Shown piece by piece: positions 8,458-17,695 of a stretch of 64,000 nucleotides of DNA. This DNA comes from Streptomyces sp. HUAS MG91 (GTDB taxonomy: Bacteria > Actinomycetota > Actinomycetes > Streptomycetales > Streptomycetaceae). The DNA is taken from assembly GCF_040529335.1 (NCBI RefSeq), contig NZ_CP159534.1:5766001-5830000 (forward strand). Direction: 5' to 3'. The number at the start of each line of letters is the position of its first letter. Positions within the stretch are counted from its first letter, which is position 1. The translations under genes and the position numbers were made by a program. The notes under the pieces are model-generated. The model saw only the letters and a list, made by a program, of their open reading frames with translations, was not told the origin of the DNA and ran no database searches.

Positions 8458-8846
8458 AACCCCCTTGTGCGAGCGCCGGGAATGCACCACGATCGGGCAC
8501 GCTCGGTCCACTCCCCGCTCGTCCGACAGCCACTCGGGTTGCGGGGCTCAGGGGTCCCCACCGGGCAGGTCGGCGGTGAACCAGGGGAGCGCCGTCGGTC
8601 TTTGGACAGGGGGGTCTCAGCCAGTCGGCTGAGCCTGTCCGGCAGGTTGCGCGTGATGGCTCAGGTGCGACCAGTGGTTGTCGCTCGGGGGTGATCGCCG
8701 GTGATCAGGGTGCGGTTGGCTTACGCGCCCCTCGACGCGGGCGCTCTCCTTCCCGAGGACGTAGCACTTCTCCCATCCCTGCCCGGCTGAGCCGCCGCAA
8801 GGGGCAGTCAGGGCCGGAGATGTACGTCCGAGAAGGAGGAACAGTC

Positions 8847-9476
8847 ATGAATTCCGTGACTCGTGGCGGAACCAGATGGAAGCGGTTCGCCGTAGTCATG
8901 GTGCCGAGCGTCGCGGCGACTGCCGCGATAGGTGTCGCCCTGTCCCAGGGTGCGCTCGCGGCATCGTTCAGTGTGTCGGGCCAGTCGTTCAAGGTCCACG
9001 TCGACAAGCTCGACGCCGACGGCATGATCCAGTACGGCGCCATCGATGCTGAGAAGAACGGGACCCCTCACCCGGTCTCGGTCTCCGCGTTCAACTCGGC
9101 CGACCTCACCAACATGTGCCAGTCCGTGGTGACCCACGTGCCGGGGCTCGGTGACGTCACGCTGGTGCTGAAGGCCGGTGGCGGCGGCAAGCCGGCGCAC
9201 GCCGACAAGATCTACATCGACGTCGCGCAGCTCAAGGCCGATGCCGAGTTCAGGGACATCAACATCGGTGTCGCCGCCGGGCAGTCCAGCAAGGGCCCCG
9301 GCATGAAGGGGGGCAAGGAGCAGTCCGACCCCAACGGCTTCGCTCAGGAAGCGGACCACGCCACCCTGACGGACGTCGACCAGACGGCCTGGGCGACGAG
9401 CGCCGGCACCTTCAAGCTCAACGGGCTGAACATGAGCCTGCACCGGGGCAGCGGCAAGGGCATCGAGTGCTACTAG
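8847..9476 (+). CDS. DUF6230 family exported/membrane-anchored protein
   Basis: This 209-residue protein has a basic N-terminus and a hydrophobic segment (about residues 13-33) that may be a signal anchor or a cleavable signal ending ALAASF. A beta-rich domain follows. It matches the DUF6230 family, often labelled cholesterol esterase in databases without evidence; no esterase Gly-x-Ser-x-Gly motif is visible. The strong ribosome site AGAAGGAGG sets the ATG at 8847. It is the first gene of an operon with the DUF6114 gene and a Pro/Ser-rich protein, a trio that recurs in Streptomyces and is likely envelope-located. Function is unknown. Confidence 0.75.
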   Translation: MNSVTRGGTRWKRFAVVMVPSVAATAAIGVALSQGALAASFSVSGQSFKVHVDKLDADGMIQYGAIDAEKNGTPHPVSVSAFNSADLTNMCQSVVTHVPGLGDVTLVLKAGGGGKPAHADKIYIDVAQLKADAEFRDINIGVAAGQSSKGPGMKGGKEQSDPNGFAQEADHATLTDVDQTAWATSAGTFKLNGLNMSLHRGSGKGIECY

Positions 9477-9622
9477 GCCTCACCGCCTAGCGATTCCACT
9501 CGCCGCATCGCCTCTCGCGGAAGGGCGCGGGGGCATGGCCCGCACGACGGGGCCGAGGTCCCCGTGCCCGTACCGCGCACATCACCACCGAACAAAACGC
9601 CAGTCCTGAGGAGCTGTACGAC

Positions 9623-10180
9623 ATGAGCGCCGAAGCGCAAGCAGGGTTGGGCGACAGGTTCGGCCACGCACGCCGGACGTTCCGCACTTGGCGCGGCCAA
9701 CGCCCCTTCTGGGCGGGCCTGTTGACCTTGCTCGGCGGCATTCCGATCATGTATTTCCCGTACGCGAACCTCACGCTCGGCACGATGACGATCCGGATGG
9801 CCACCACGGCCGGTGCCGGATCGCTCATTATCGGTGCCCTGCTTGTCGTGCTCGGCATCACGATGTGGTTCCAGTACCAGTCCCGCATCTTCGCCGGCGT
9901 GGCGGCGATCCTGCTCGCCCTGGTCTCCCTCGTCGTCTCCAACTTCGGCGGATTCGTCATCGGCTTCCTGCTGGCCCTGATCGGTGGCGCCCTCGCCATC
10001 TCCTGGGCCTCGGCCAAGCCGCAGGACGAGGCTCCGACGGCGGACGCCGACGATGCCGGGGCCGACGACGCGACCGCGGTGCCGCCCGTAGCGGGCGCCA
10101 CCTACCAGGTCGCGGGCGCACACCACGAGTCAGGGACGAACCCGGACAACGGGAAGAACGGGAGGCACCGTGCCGGCTGA
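9623..10180 (+). CDS. DUF6114 family integral membrane protein
   Basis: This 185-residue protein has four predicted hydrophobic helices (roughly residues 30-50, 62-80, 85-102 and 104-125), a basic cytosolic N-terminus and a hydrophilic acidic C-terminal tail. The pattern fits DUF6114, usually encoded beside DUF6230. The start has GAGGAG 11 bp upstream. Its last 11 bp overlap the next gene, showing translational coupling. No catalytic motif is seen; a scaffold or translocation role for the neighbouring secreted proteins is only a guess. Confidence 0.75.
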   Translation: MSAEAQAGLGDRFGHARRTFRTWRGQRPFWAGLLTLLGGIPIMYFPYANLTLGTMTIRMATTAGAGSLIIGALLVVLGITMWFQYQSRIFAGVAAILLALVSLVVSNFGGFVIGFLLALIGGALAISWASAKPQDEAPTADADDAGADDATAVPPVAGATYQVAGAHHESGTNPDNGKNGRHRAG

Positions 10181-11453
10181 CGAGGTGCACCACGAGGACT
10201 CCGCGGGGGAGTCCCGTGCGAGAACCGGGCCGCGGCATGCAGCACCTAGGAAGCAGCTGTTCAGCAGGTTGCACATGCCCGCGGGCAAGGCGATAGCCAT
10301 CGCGGCCATGCCCACGGCCGTACTGATGGGCCTCGGCATGACGCCCACGCTGGCGGCCGCCAAGGACAACCCGACCAAGTTCTCGGCGGACGACTACAAG
10401 GCCTGCGCCGACGCGGTGCAGGCCGAGCGCGACGCCAAGGACGGCAAGGCCGCCACCGACGGCAAGGACAAGGCCGAGGAGTCCCCGTCGCCGTCGCCGT
10501 CCGCGTCCACGGACAAGGACACCGACAAGGGCGCCGACCAGAGTGCGGACAAGAAGGACGGGGCCACGCCCTCGCCCTCGGCCTCCACCAAGGCCGGGTC
10601 CGGCTCCACCGGTGGCGAGGAGAGCAAGGACAGCAAGGCGGATCAGGACACCGCCACGCCGTCCCCCTCCGCGTCCGAGACCAAGAACCCGCTCGACCCC
10701 CTGGGAGTCGGCGAGGCGCTCAAGGACCTGTTCACGCCGAAGGACAAGGAGACGGCCAGCCCGACTCCCAGCCCGTCGGCGTCGGCGTCGGCCTCGGAGT
10801 CCGCCGCCGAGGACGGTGCCGAGAAGGACCTGGGCGACACGGTCAAGGACACCACCGACAAGGTCGGTGACGCGGTCAAGGACACCAAGGACGGCCTCGA
10901 CAAGGCCGCCGAGGACGCCAAGAAGAAGGCGGAGGAGGCGGCGACCCCGTCCCCTTCCGCCAGTGGCATCCCGGACGACTGCCCGGTGGCCACCGACGCC
11001 GAGGGCGCCGACGAGAAGACCCCGGTCCAGCTCCCGGACAAGTCCTGGAAGCTGGAGGCCAGCTCGCTCCTGCTCAAGGGCGCGGACTACCAGGGCCTCG
11101 TCGACGTCAGGATGGCGGACGGCTCCACCAAGCGCGTCATGAAGTACGTCATCTCCAACGGTACGGACATCGGTGATCTGCACCAGATCGCCCCCGGCCC
11201 GAACGGCAAGTCGTTCCACATCCGTTCGGACAAGGGCTCCACGTCCACCATCCGCGACGGGAAGACGACCATGTACACGGAGGAGCTCTCGGGCAATCTG
11301 CTCGGGCTCATCCCCATGACGTTCAACGCCGACAACCCGCCGCCGATCAACCTGCCGATCCTGTACTTCACCAACGTGAAGGTCACGCAGGCCGCGCAGT
11401 TCGGCGGAACCCTGCACGTGCCCGGTCTGCGGTCCACGATCGAGGACAGCTGA
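10170..11453 (+). CDS. Exported Pro/Ser/Lys-rich protein of the DUF6230/DUF6114 operon
   Basis: This 427-residue protein begins at a GTG that overlaps the end of the DUF6114 gene. A hydrophobic segment at about residues 38-57 ends in TPTLAAA, a plausible signal-peptidase site. Residues about 95-275 are low-complexity, alternating charged helices with SPSPSAS blocks, like a wall-spanning linker. The C-terminal 150 residues form a beta-rich domain beginning LPDKSWKLEASSL. Similar proteins are sometimes labelled hydrogenase expression proteins in databases; nothing in the sequence supports that. The operon ends at the bidirectional terminator before pyk. Function is unknown, most likely cell-surface. 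Confidence 0.7.
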   Translation: MPADEVHHEDSAGESRARTGPRHAAPRKQLFSRLHMPAGKAIAIAAMPTAVLMGLGMTPTLAAAKDNPTKFSADDYKACADAVQAERDAKDGKAATDGKDKAEESPSPSPSASTDKDTDKGADQSADKKDGATPSPSASTKAGSGSTGGEESKDSKADQDTATPSPSASETKNPLDPLGVGEALKDLFTPKDKETASPTPSPSASASASESAAEDGAEKDLGDTVKDTTDKVGDAVKDTKDGLDKAAEDAKKKAEEAATPSPSASGIPDDCPVATDAEGADEKTPVQLPDKSWKLEASSLLLKGADYQGLVDVRMADGSTKRVMKYVISNGTDIGDLHQIAPGPNGKSFHIRSDKGSTSTIRDGKTTMYTEELSGNLLGLIPMTFNADNPPPINLPILYFTNVKVTQAAQFGGTLHVPGLRSTIEDS

Positions 11454-11497
11454 CCGGACCCGTAAGGGATCAAGACCCGTCCGGGAGCCGCAGAGAC

Positions 11498-11538
11498 GCC
11501 GAGGGCGCCCCCTGTTCCGTACAGGAGGCGCCCTCGGC
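11498..11538. terminator. Bidirectional terminator between the envelope operon and pyk
   Basis: GCCGAGGGCGCC (11498-11509) pairs perfectly with GGCGCCCTCGGC (11527-11538) across a 17-nt loop, between convergent genes. Confidence 0.85.
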
Positions 11539-11558
11539 GCATTGTGCTGCGGTGCCGG

Positions 11559-12983
11559 CTAGTTGGCGCCGCCCAGCTGGTGCACCCGGACCATGTTCGT
11601 GGTGCCGGGGACGCCGGGGGGCGAACCGGCGGTGATGACCACGGTGTCGCCGTCGTTGAAGCGCGAGAGCTTGCGCAGCTCGGCGTCGACCAGGTCGACC
11701 ATGGCGTCGGTGGAGTCCACGTGCGGGACGACGTACGTCTCCACGCCCCAGGTCAGCGCGAGCTGGTTGCGGGTGGCCTCGTCCGTGGTGAAGGCGAGGA
11801 TCGGCTGGCAGGCGCGGTAGCGGGACAGGCGGCGCGCGGTGTCGCCGGACTGGGTGAAGGCGACCAGCGCCTTGCCGTCCAGGAAGTCCGCGATCTCGCA
11901 CGCGGCGCGGGCGACCGAACCGCCCTGCGTGCGCGGCTTCTTGCCCGGGACGAGCGGCTGCAGGCCCTTGGAGAGCAGCTCCTCCTCGGCCGCCTGGACG
12001 ATCTTCGACATCGTCTTGACGGTCTCGATCGGGTACGCGCCCACGCTCGACTCGGCGGACAGCATGACCGCGTCGGCGCCGTCCAGGATCGCGTTCGCCA
12101 CGTCGGAGGCCTCGGCGCGGGTCGGGCGCGAGTTGGTGATCATCGACTCCATCATCTGGGTCGCGACGATCACCGGCTTGGCGTTGCGGCGGCACATCTC
12201 CACGAGGCGCTTCTGCACCATCGGGACCTTCTCCAGCGGGTACTCGACGGCCAGGTCGCCACGGGCGACCATGATCGCGTCGAACGCCGCGACGACGCCC
12301 TCCATGTTGGCGACGGCCTGCGGCTTCTCCACCTTGGCGATGACGGGGACCCGGCGGCCCTCCTCGTCCATCACCTTGTGGACGTCCTTGACGTCGTTGG
12401 CGTCGCGCACGAAGGACAGGGCGACCATGTCGCAGCCCATCCGCAGGGCGAAGCGCAGGTCCTCGACGTCCTTCTCGGACAGCGCCGGCACGTTGACGGC
12501 CGCGCCGGGCAGGTTGATGCCCTTGTGGTCGGAGATGACACCGCCCTCGATGACGATCGTCCGGACCCGCGGGCCCTCGACGTCCATCACCTTGAGCTCG
12601 ACGTTGCCGTCGTTGATCAGGACCTGGTCACCGCGCGAGACGTCGCCCGGCAGCCCCTTGTACGTCGTGCCGCAGATCGACTTGTCGCCCGGGACGTCCT
12701 CGGTGGTGATGGTGAACTCGTCACCGCGCACCAGCTCGACGGGGCCCTCGGCGAAGGTCTCCAGACGGATCTTGGGGCCCTGGAGGTCGGCGAGAACGCC
12801 CACCGCGCGGCCGGTCTTCGCGGCGGCGGCGCGAACACGGTCGTAGCGACCCTGGTGTTCGGCGTGCGTGCCGTGGCTGAAGTTGAAGCGGGCCACGCTC
12901 ATGCCGGCCTCGATCAGCGAGACGAGCTGCTCTTCGGAGTCGACGGCGGGGCCCAGCGTGCAGACGATTTTGGAACGGCGCAT
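11559..12983 (-). CDS. pyk: Pyruvate kinase
   Basis: This 474-residue cytosolic enzyme converts phosphoenolpyruvate and ADP to pyruvate and ATP, the last step of glycolysis. The N-terminus RRSKIVCTLGPAV, the substrate segment VARFNFSHGTHAEH, the PK signature region IIAKVEKPQAV and MVARGDLAVE are all intact, and the length is normal. It lies 74 bp downstream of ackA on the same strand. The gap contains the perfect palindrome ACGGAATATTCCGT. TAGGAT about 8 bp before the ATG suggests a very short leader or leaderless transcript. Streptomyces usually has two pyruvate kinases, and this one sits in the ackA-pta cluster. Confidence 0.96.
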   Translation of the reverse strand: MRRSKIVCTLGPAVDSEEQLVSLIEAGMSVARFNFSHGTHAEHQGRYDRVRAAAAKTGRAVGVLADLQGPKIRLETFAEGPVELVRGDEFTITTEDVPGDKSICGTTYKGLPGDVSRGDQVLINDGNVELKVMDVEGPRVRTIVIEGGVISDHKGINLPGAAVNVPALSEKDVEDLRFALRMGCDMVALSFVRDANDVKDVHKVMDEEGRRVPVIAKVEKPQAVANMEGVVAAFDAIMVARGDLAVEYPLEKVPMVQKRLVEMCRRNAKPVIVATQMMESMITNSRPTRAEASDVANAILDGADAVMLSAESSVGAYPIETVKTMSKIVQAAEEELLSKGLQPLVPGKKPRTQGGSVARAACEIADFLDGKALVAFTQSGDTARRLSRYRACQPILAFTTDEATRNQLALTWGVETYVVPHVDSTDAMVDLVDAELRKLSRFNDGDTVVITAGSPPGVPGTTNMVRVHQLGGAN

Positions 12984-13011
12984 GGGGGCGATCCTATCGG
13001 TTTGTTTCGCT

Positions 13012-13025
13012 ACGGAATATTCCGT
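13012..13025. promoter_or_regulatory. 14-bp palindrome upstream of pyk
   Basis: ACGGAATATTCCGT is a perfect palindrome 29 bp upstream of the pyk start, in an unusually AT-rich stretch. It is placed where an operator would act. No regulator is assigned. Confidence 0.4.
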
Positions 13026-13057
13026 CTGGTGGAATCTACAAATGGGCGCAGGGGCGC

Positions 13058-14281
13058 TCAGGCGTTGCGGTCACCGGCGTCCCCGACGAGCGCGTAGGTC
13101 TGCTGCGCGATCTCCAGCTCCTCGTCCGTCGGCACCACGGCGACAGCGACCCGGGCGTACTCCGGCGAGACGATCCGGGCCTCGTCGGAACGTACGGAAT
13201 TCAGCTCGCCGTCGACCGCCAGGCCCAGCTCCTCCAGACCGGCCACCGCAGCTTCGCGCACCGGCGCCGCGTTCTCGCCGACCCCGGCCGTGAAGGCGAT
13301 CGCGTCCACCCGGCCGAGCACCGCGTAGTACGCGCCGATGTACTTCTTCAGGCGGTGGATGTAGATGTCGAAGGCGAGCCGCGCGGACTCGTCGCCCTCG
13401 TCGATCCGGCGCCGGATCTCCCGCATGTCGTTGTCGCCGCACAGCCCGATCAGGCCCGACTTCTGGTTCAGCAGGATGTCGATCTCGTCCGGGGACATCT
13501 TGCCCACCCGCATCAGATGGAAGATGACCGCCGGGTCGACATCTCCTGAACGGGTCCCCATCACCAGGCCCTCCAGCGGGGTGAGCCCCATGGAGGTGTC
13601 CACGCACTCCCCGCCGCGCACGGCCGACGCGGAGGCGCCGTTGCCCAGGTGCAGCACGATCAGGTTGACCTCGGACGGGTCCTTGCCGAGCAGCTCGGCC
13701 GTCTTGCGGGAGACGTACGCGTGCGACGTGCCGTGGAAGCCGTAGCGGCGCACCCGGTGCGCGTCGGCGGTGGCCACGTCGATCGCGTAGCGCGCCGCCG
13801 ACTCCGGCATCGTCGTGTGGAACGCCGTGTCGAAGACCGCCACCTGCGGCAGGTCCGGGCGCAGCTCCATGGCCGTACGGATACCGGTCAGGTTCGCCGG
13901 GTTGTGCAGCGGCGCGACCGGGATGAGGCGCTCGATCTCGGCCAGCACGGCGTCGTCGACGATTGTCGGCTCGGTGAACTTCAGCCCGCCGTGCACCACG
14001 CGGTGGCCGATCGCGGCCAGCTCGGGGGAGTCCAGGCCGAGCCCGTCCGCCGCCAGCTCGTCGGCGACGGCCTTCAGCGCCCCGGCGTGGTCGGCGATCC
14101 GCCGGTTCTGCTCGCGGGCCTCACCGCCGCCGGCCAGCGGGGTGTGCTTCAGGCGGGAGGTCTCCTCGCCGATCCGCTCGACCAGGCCGACCGCGAGACG
14201 TTCGTGCGTCGCCATGTCGAGGAGCTGGTACTTGACCGACGACGAGCCGGAGTTGAGGACGAGGATGCGGGTCGCTGTCAC
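13058..14281 (-). CDS. ackA: Acetate kinase
   Basis: This 407-residue enzyme of the ASKHA fold interconverts acetyl phosphate plus ADP and acetate plus ATP. The N-terminal LVLNSGSSSVKY phosphate motif, GYRFHGTSHAYV-like segment (RRYGFHGTSHAYVS), TPLEGLVMGTRSGDVDP and GVGENAAPVREA are all present. The GTG start at 14281 overlaps the pta stop codon by 4 bp (GTGA), so the two are translationally coupled. With Pta it forms the acetate overflow and re-uptake route. Confidence 0.96.
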   Translation of the reverse strand: MTATRILVLNSGSSSVKYQLLDMATHERLAVGLVERIGEETSRLKHTPLAGGGEAREQNRRIADHAGALKAVADELAADGLGLDSPELAAIGHRVVHGGLKFTEPTIVDDAVLAEIERLIPVAPLHNPANLTGIRTAMELRPDLPQVAVFDTAFHTTMPESAARYAIDVATADAHRVRRYGFHGTSHAYVSRKTAELLGKDPSEVNLIVLHLGNGASASAVRGGECVDTSMGLTPLEGLVMGTRSGDVDPAVIFHLMRVGKMSPDEIDILLNQKSGLIGLCGDNDMREIRRRIDEGDESARLAFDIYIHRLKKYIGAYYAVLGRVDAIAFTAGVGENAAPVREAAVAGLEELGLAVDGELNSVRSDEARIVSPEYARVAVAVVPTDEELEIAQQTYALVGDAGDRNA

Positions 14282-16368
14282 TGGGCGGATGCCTTTTCGG
14301 TGGAGGTCTGGGCCTGGATCGCCGTGATGACGACCGTGTTGACGATGTCCTGCACGAGCGCGCCGCGGGACAGGTCGTTGACCGGCTTGCGCAGGCCCTG
14401 GAGGACCGGGCCGACGGCGATCGCGCCGGCCGAGCGCTGCACGGCCTTGTAGGTGTTGTTGCCGGTGTTGAGGTCGGGGAAGATCAGCACGCTCGCCTGC
14501 CCGGCGACCTCGGAGCCGGGCAGCTTGGTGGCCGCGACCGACGGCTCGACGGCCGCGTCGTACTGGATCGGGCCCTCGATCTTCAGGTCGGGGCGCCGCT
14601 CCTTGACGATCTCGGTGGCCTCGCGGACCTTGTCGACGTCGGCGCCCGAGCCGGAGGTGCCGGTCGAGTACGACAGCATCGCGATCCGCGGGTCCACGCC
14701 GAACTGCGCGGCGGTGGCGGCGGACTGGGCGGCGATGTCGGCGAGCTGCTGCGCGTTCGGATCCGGGTTCACCGCGCAGTCGCCGTAGACCAGGACCTTG
14801 TCGGCCAGGCACATGAAGAAGACCGACGACACGATCGCGGCGTCCGGCTTGGTCTTGATGATCTCGAACGCCGGGCGGATGGTGGCTGCCGTGGAGTGCA
14901 CCGACCCCGACACCATGCCGTCGGCCAGGCCCTCCTGGACCATCAGCGTGCCGAAGTAGTTCACATCGGCGACCACGTCGTGCGCCAGCTCGACGGTGAC
15001 CCCCTTGTGGGCGCGCAGCTGCGCGTACTCCTGGGCGAAACGGTCCCGCAGCTCCGAGGTGGCCGGGTCGATCAGCTCGCTGCCCGCGAGGTCCACGCCG
15101 AGGTCGGCGGCCCGCTTGCGGATCTGCTCGACCGGGCCGAGCAGCGTCAGGTCGCACACCCCGCGCCGCAGCAGCACGTCCGCCGCGCGCAGCACGCGCT
15201 CCTCGGTGCCCTCGGGCAGTACGACGCGCCGCTTGTCCGAGCGGGCCTGTTCGAGCAGCTTGTGCTCGAACATCATCGGCGTCAGCCGGTCCGAGGAGGG
15301 CGCCTGGATGGTGCGCAGCAGGGCGGCCGTGTCGGCGTAGTGCTCGAACAGGCCGAGGGCGGTCTCCGCCTTGCGCGGCGTCGCCGCGTTCATCTTCCCC
15401 TCCAGCGCGAAGAGTTCCGCCGCGGTGGGGAAGGAGCCGCCGGACACGGCGACGACGGGGGTGCCGGGCGCGAGCCGGTCGGCCAGCTTCAGGATCTCCT
15501 CGCCGGGCCGCTCGTCCAGGGTCAGCAGCACCCCGGCGATCGGCGGGGTCCCGGCGCTGTGCGCGGCCAGCGAGCCCACCACCAGGTCCGCCCGGTCCCC
15601 GGGGGTGACGACCAGGCAGCCCGGGGTCAGCGCGTTGAGGAAGTTCGGCAGCATCGCGCCGCCGAAGACGAAGTCCAGGGCGTCCCTGGCCAGGCCCGAG
15701 TAGTCGCCGAGCAGCACCGTGCCGCCGAGCGCGTGGGTGATCTGGGCGACGGTCGGCGCGGAGAGCGCGGCCTCGTCGGGCAGCACGTAACAGGGCACCG
15801 GCAGCCGGTTGCCGAGCCGCTCGTCGATCTCGTCGCGGTCCTCGGGTCTGACCCGGTTGACCACCATCGCGAGGACGTCGCAGCCCAGGCCGTCGTAGGC
15901 GCGGAAGGCGTTGCGGACCTCGGCGCGCACCGATTCCGCCGTCTGCTTCTTGCCGCCGACCACCGGGATCACGGACGCGCCGAACTCGTTCGCGAGCCGG
16001 GCGTTGAGGGCCAGCTCGTCGGGGAGCTGGGTGTCCGCGAAGTCGGTGCCGAGCACCAGGACGACGTCGTAGTCCCGGGTCACCGCGTGGAACCGGTCGA
16101 CCAGCTGCGACACCAGCTCGTCGGTGCCCTGCTCGGCCTGGATCGTGGACGCCTCGGCGTACTGCATCCCGTACACGCTCGCCGGATCCTGGGTGAGCCG
16201 GTAGCGGGCCCGCAGCAGATCGAAGAGCCGGTCCGGACCGTCGTGGACCAGCGGACGGAAGACACCCACCCGGTCGACCTGGCGGGTCAGCAGCTCCATG
16301 ACTCCCAGCTCGACGACCTGCCGGCCGTCGCCCCGGTCGATTCCGGTCACGTACACGCTGCGCGTCAC
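14278..16368 (-). CDS. pta: Phosphate acetyltransferase (long form)
   Basis: This 696-residue enzyme interconverts acetyl-CoA plus phosphate and acetyl phosphate plus CoA. It is the long type: an N-terminal BioD-like domain (about 1-210), a DRTGG-type middle domain (about 215-330) and the C-terminal PTA/PTB catalytic domain from about 370. The catalytic domain holds the GLADGMVSGSVHST and SYSTGTSGSG segments. The frame is open to 16503, but GTG at 16368 is chosen because it follows CGGAGAG at good spacing and gives the usual start TRSVYVTGIDRGDG. It is divergent from pfkA. Confidence 0.95.
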   Translation of the reverse strand: MTRSVYVTGIDRGDGRQVVELGVMELLTRQVDRVGVFRPLVHDGPDRLFDLLRARYRLTQDPASVYGMQYAEASTIQAEQGTDELVSQLVDRFHAVTRDYDVVLVLGTDFADTQLPDELALNARLANEFGASVIPVVGGKKQTAESVRAEVRNAFRAYDGLGCDVLAMVVNRVRPEDRDEIDERLGNRLPVPCYVLPDEAALSAPTVAQITHALGGTVLLGDYSGLARDALDFVFGGAMLPNFLNALTPGCLVVTPGDRADLVVGSLAAHSAGTPPIAGVLLTLDERPGEEILKLADRLAPGTPVVAVSGGSFPTAAELFALEGKMNAATPRKAETALGLFEHYADTAALLRTIQAPSSDRLTPMMFEHKLLEQARSDKRRVVLPEGTEERVLRAADVLLRRGVCDLTLLGPVEQIRKRAADLGVDLAGSELIDPATSELRDRFAQEYAQLRAHKGVTVELAHDVVADVNYFGTLMVQEGLADGMVSGSVHSTAATIRPAFEIIKTKPDAAIVSSVFFMCLADKVLVYGDCAVNPDPNAQQLADIAAQSAATAAQFGVDPRIAMLSYSTGTSGSGADVDKVREATEIVKERRPDLKIEGPIQYDAAVEPSVAATKLPGSEVAGQASVLIFPDLNTGNNTYKAVQRSAGAIAVGPVLQGLRKPVNDLSRGALVQDIVNTVVITAIQAQTSTEKASAQ

Positions 16369-16461
16369 GCGGGCTCTCCGTTTCCTCCACAGGGCCCCTG
16401 AGCAGGACCGGAGGGTCCGCACCCAAGAGCCATAAATGGCCATATCGAAAGCTGTGCCCTC

Positions 16462-16490
16462 TTGACAATACCTCCGGCTATGGCTAGGCC
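16462..16490 (+). promoter_or_regulatory. Candidate pfkA promoter
   Basis: TTGACA (16462-16467), a 17-bp spacer and TAGGCC (16485-16490) face pfkA in the 278-bp gap between pta and pfkA. The -35 is consensus and the -10 is partial. Confidence 0.45.
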
Positions 16491-16646
16491 GCCCGCCGGA
16501 CAAAGGGCCTGAACACCAGGGTCTCAGTGCCCGCCCCAGGAGTGCCGAACCGCCTCGCGCAAGGCTGCGCGAACGCGTTGTCGCGCGGAGCGTGGAAGAA
16601 TCGCAGTGGCTCAGACGAACCAGAAGCGAGCAGGAGACACAGCACG

Positions 16647-17672
16647 ATGCGCATCGGAGTTCTCACCGCAGGCGGCGACTGTCCTGGTCTGAACGCAGTG
16701 ATCCGGTCGGTCGTGCACCGAGCCGTCACGCACTACGGAGACGAGGTCATCGGCTTCGAGGACGGTTACGCGGGCCTGCTCGACGGCCGCTTCCGCCCGC
16801 TGGATCTGAACGCGGTCAGCGGCATCCTGGCCCGCGGCGGCACCATCCTCGGCTCGTCCCGGCTGGAGCGGGACCGCTTCCGCGCCGCGTGCGACAACGC
16901 CAAGGAGCTGATGGACAAGAGCAGCCTCGACGCGCTCATCCCCATCGGCGGCGAGGGCACGCTGACCGCCGCCCGCATGCTCTCCGACGCGGGCGTCCCG
17001 GTGATCGGCGTCCCGAAGACGATCGACAACGACATCTCCTCCACCGACCGCACTTTCGGCTTCGACACGGCCGTCGGCGTCGCGACGGAGGCGATGGACC
17101 GCCTCAAGACCACCGCCGAGTCCCACCAGCGGGTCATGGTCGTCGAGGTCATGGGCCGGCACGCGGGCTGGATCGCGCTGGAGTCCGGCATGGCCGGCGG
17201 CGCCCACGGCATCTGCCTGCCCGAGCGCCCCTTCGACCCGGCCGACCTCGTCAAGATGGTCGAGGAGCGGTTCTCGCGCGGCAAGAAGTTCGCCGTCATC
17301 TGCGTCGCCGAGGGCGCGCACCCCGCCGAGGGCACCATGGACTACGGCAAGGGCGCCATCGACCAGTTCGGTCACGAGCGCTTCCAGGGCATCGGCACCG
17401 CGCTCGCCTACGAGCTGGAGTCGCGCCTCGGCAAGGAGGCCCGCCCGGTGATCCTCGGCCATGTGCAGCGCGGCGGCACCCCGACCGCGTACGACCGCGT
17501 CCTCGCCACCCGCTTCGGCTGGCACGCCGTGGAGGCCGCGCACCGCGCCGAGTACGGCAGGATGACCGCGCTGCGCGGCACCGACATCACGATGGTGCCG
17601 CTCGCCGAGGCCGTCACCGAGCTGAAGACGGTGCCGAAGGACCGGATGGACGAGGCCGAGTCGGTCTTCTAG
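16647..17672 (+). CDS. pfkA: 6-phosphofructokinase
   Basis: This 341-residue glycolytic enzyme phosphorylates fructose 6-phosphate. It shows GGDCPGLNAVIRS at the N-terminus, GGEGTLTAARML for nucleotide binding, PKTIDNDISSTDRTFGFDTAV around the catalytic Asp, and the MGRHAGWIA substrate segment. Gly after Glu in GGEGT indicates ATP rather than pyrophosphate as donor by the usual family rule, while PKTIDND is typical of group III enzymes. ATG at 16647 is preceded by CAGGAGA. It is divergent from pta. Confidence 0.95.
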   Translation: MRIGVLTAGGDCPGLNAVIRSVVHRAVTHYGDEVIGFEDGYAGLLDGRFRPLDLNAVSGILARGGTILGSSRLERDRFRAACDNAKELMDKSSLDALIPIGGEGTLTAARMLSDAGVPVIGVPKTIDNDISSTDRTFGFDTAVGVATEAMDRLKTTAESHQRVMVVEVMGRHAGWIALESGMAGGAHGICLPERPFDPADLVKMVEERFSRGKKFAVICVAEGAHPAEGTMDYGKGAIDQFGHERFQGIGTALAYELESRLGKEARPVILGHVQRGGTPTAYDRVLATRFGWHAVEAAHRAEYGRMTALRGTDITMVPLAEAVTELKTVPKDRMDEAESVF

Positions 17673-17695
17673 AAAACCGGCCGGAGCGCCCGCGC

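Larger units (their letters stand above)
8200..8846. other. 647-bp non-coding region upstream of the DUF6230 operon
   Basis: No credible gene is visible. The region holds a nested hairpin at 8270-8313, and three palindromes built on TTAC...GTAA half-sites at 8284-8300, 8313-8325 and 8440-8457. The last 350 bp is GC-rich with no recognised element apart from the strong ribosome-binding site AGAAGGAGGAAC before the next gene. A long, regulated 5-prime region for the downstream operon is the simplest reading. Confidence 0.5.

Noticed and set aside
8204..8533. A 109-codon minus-strand frame between the thioredoxin-TPR gene and the DUF6230 operon
   Set aside because: Its composition is Arg/Gly/Pro noise, it crosses the palindromes and hairpin, and it has no ribosome site.
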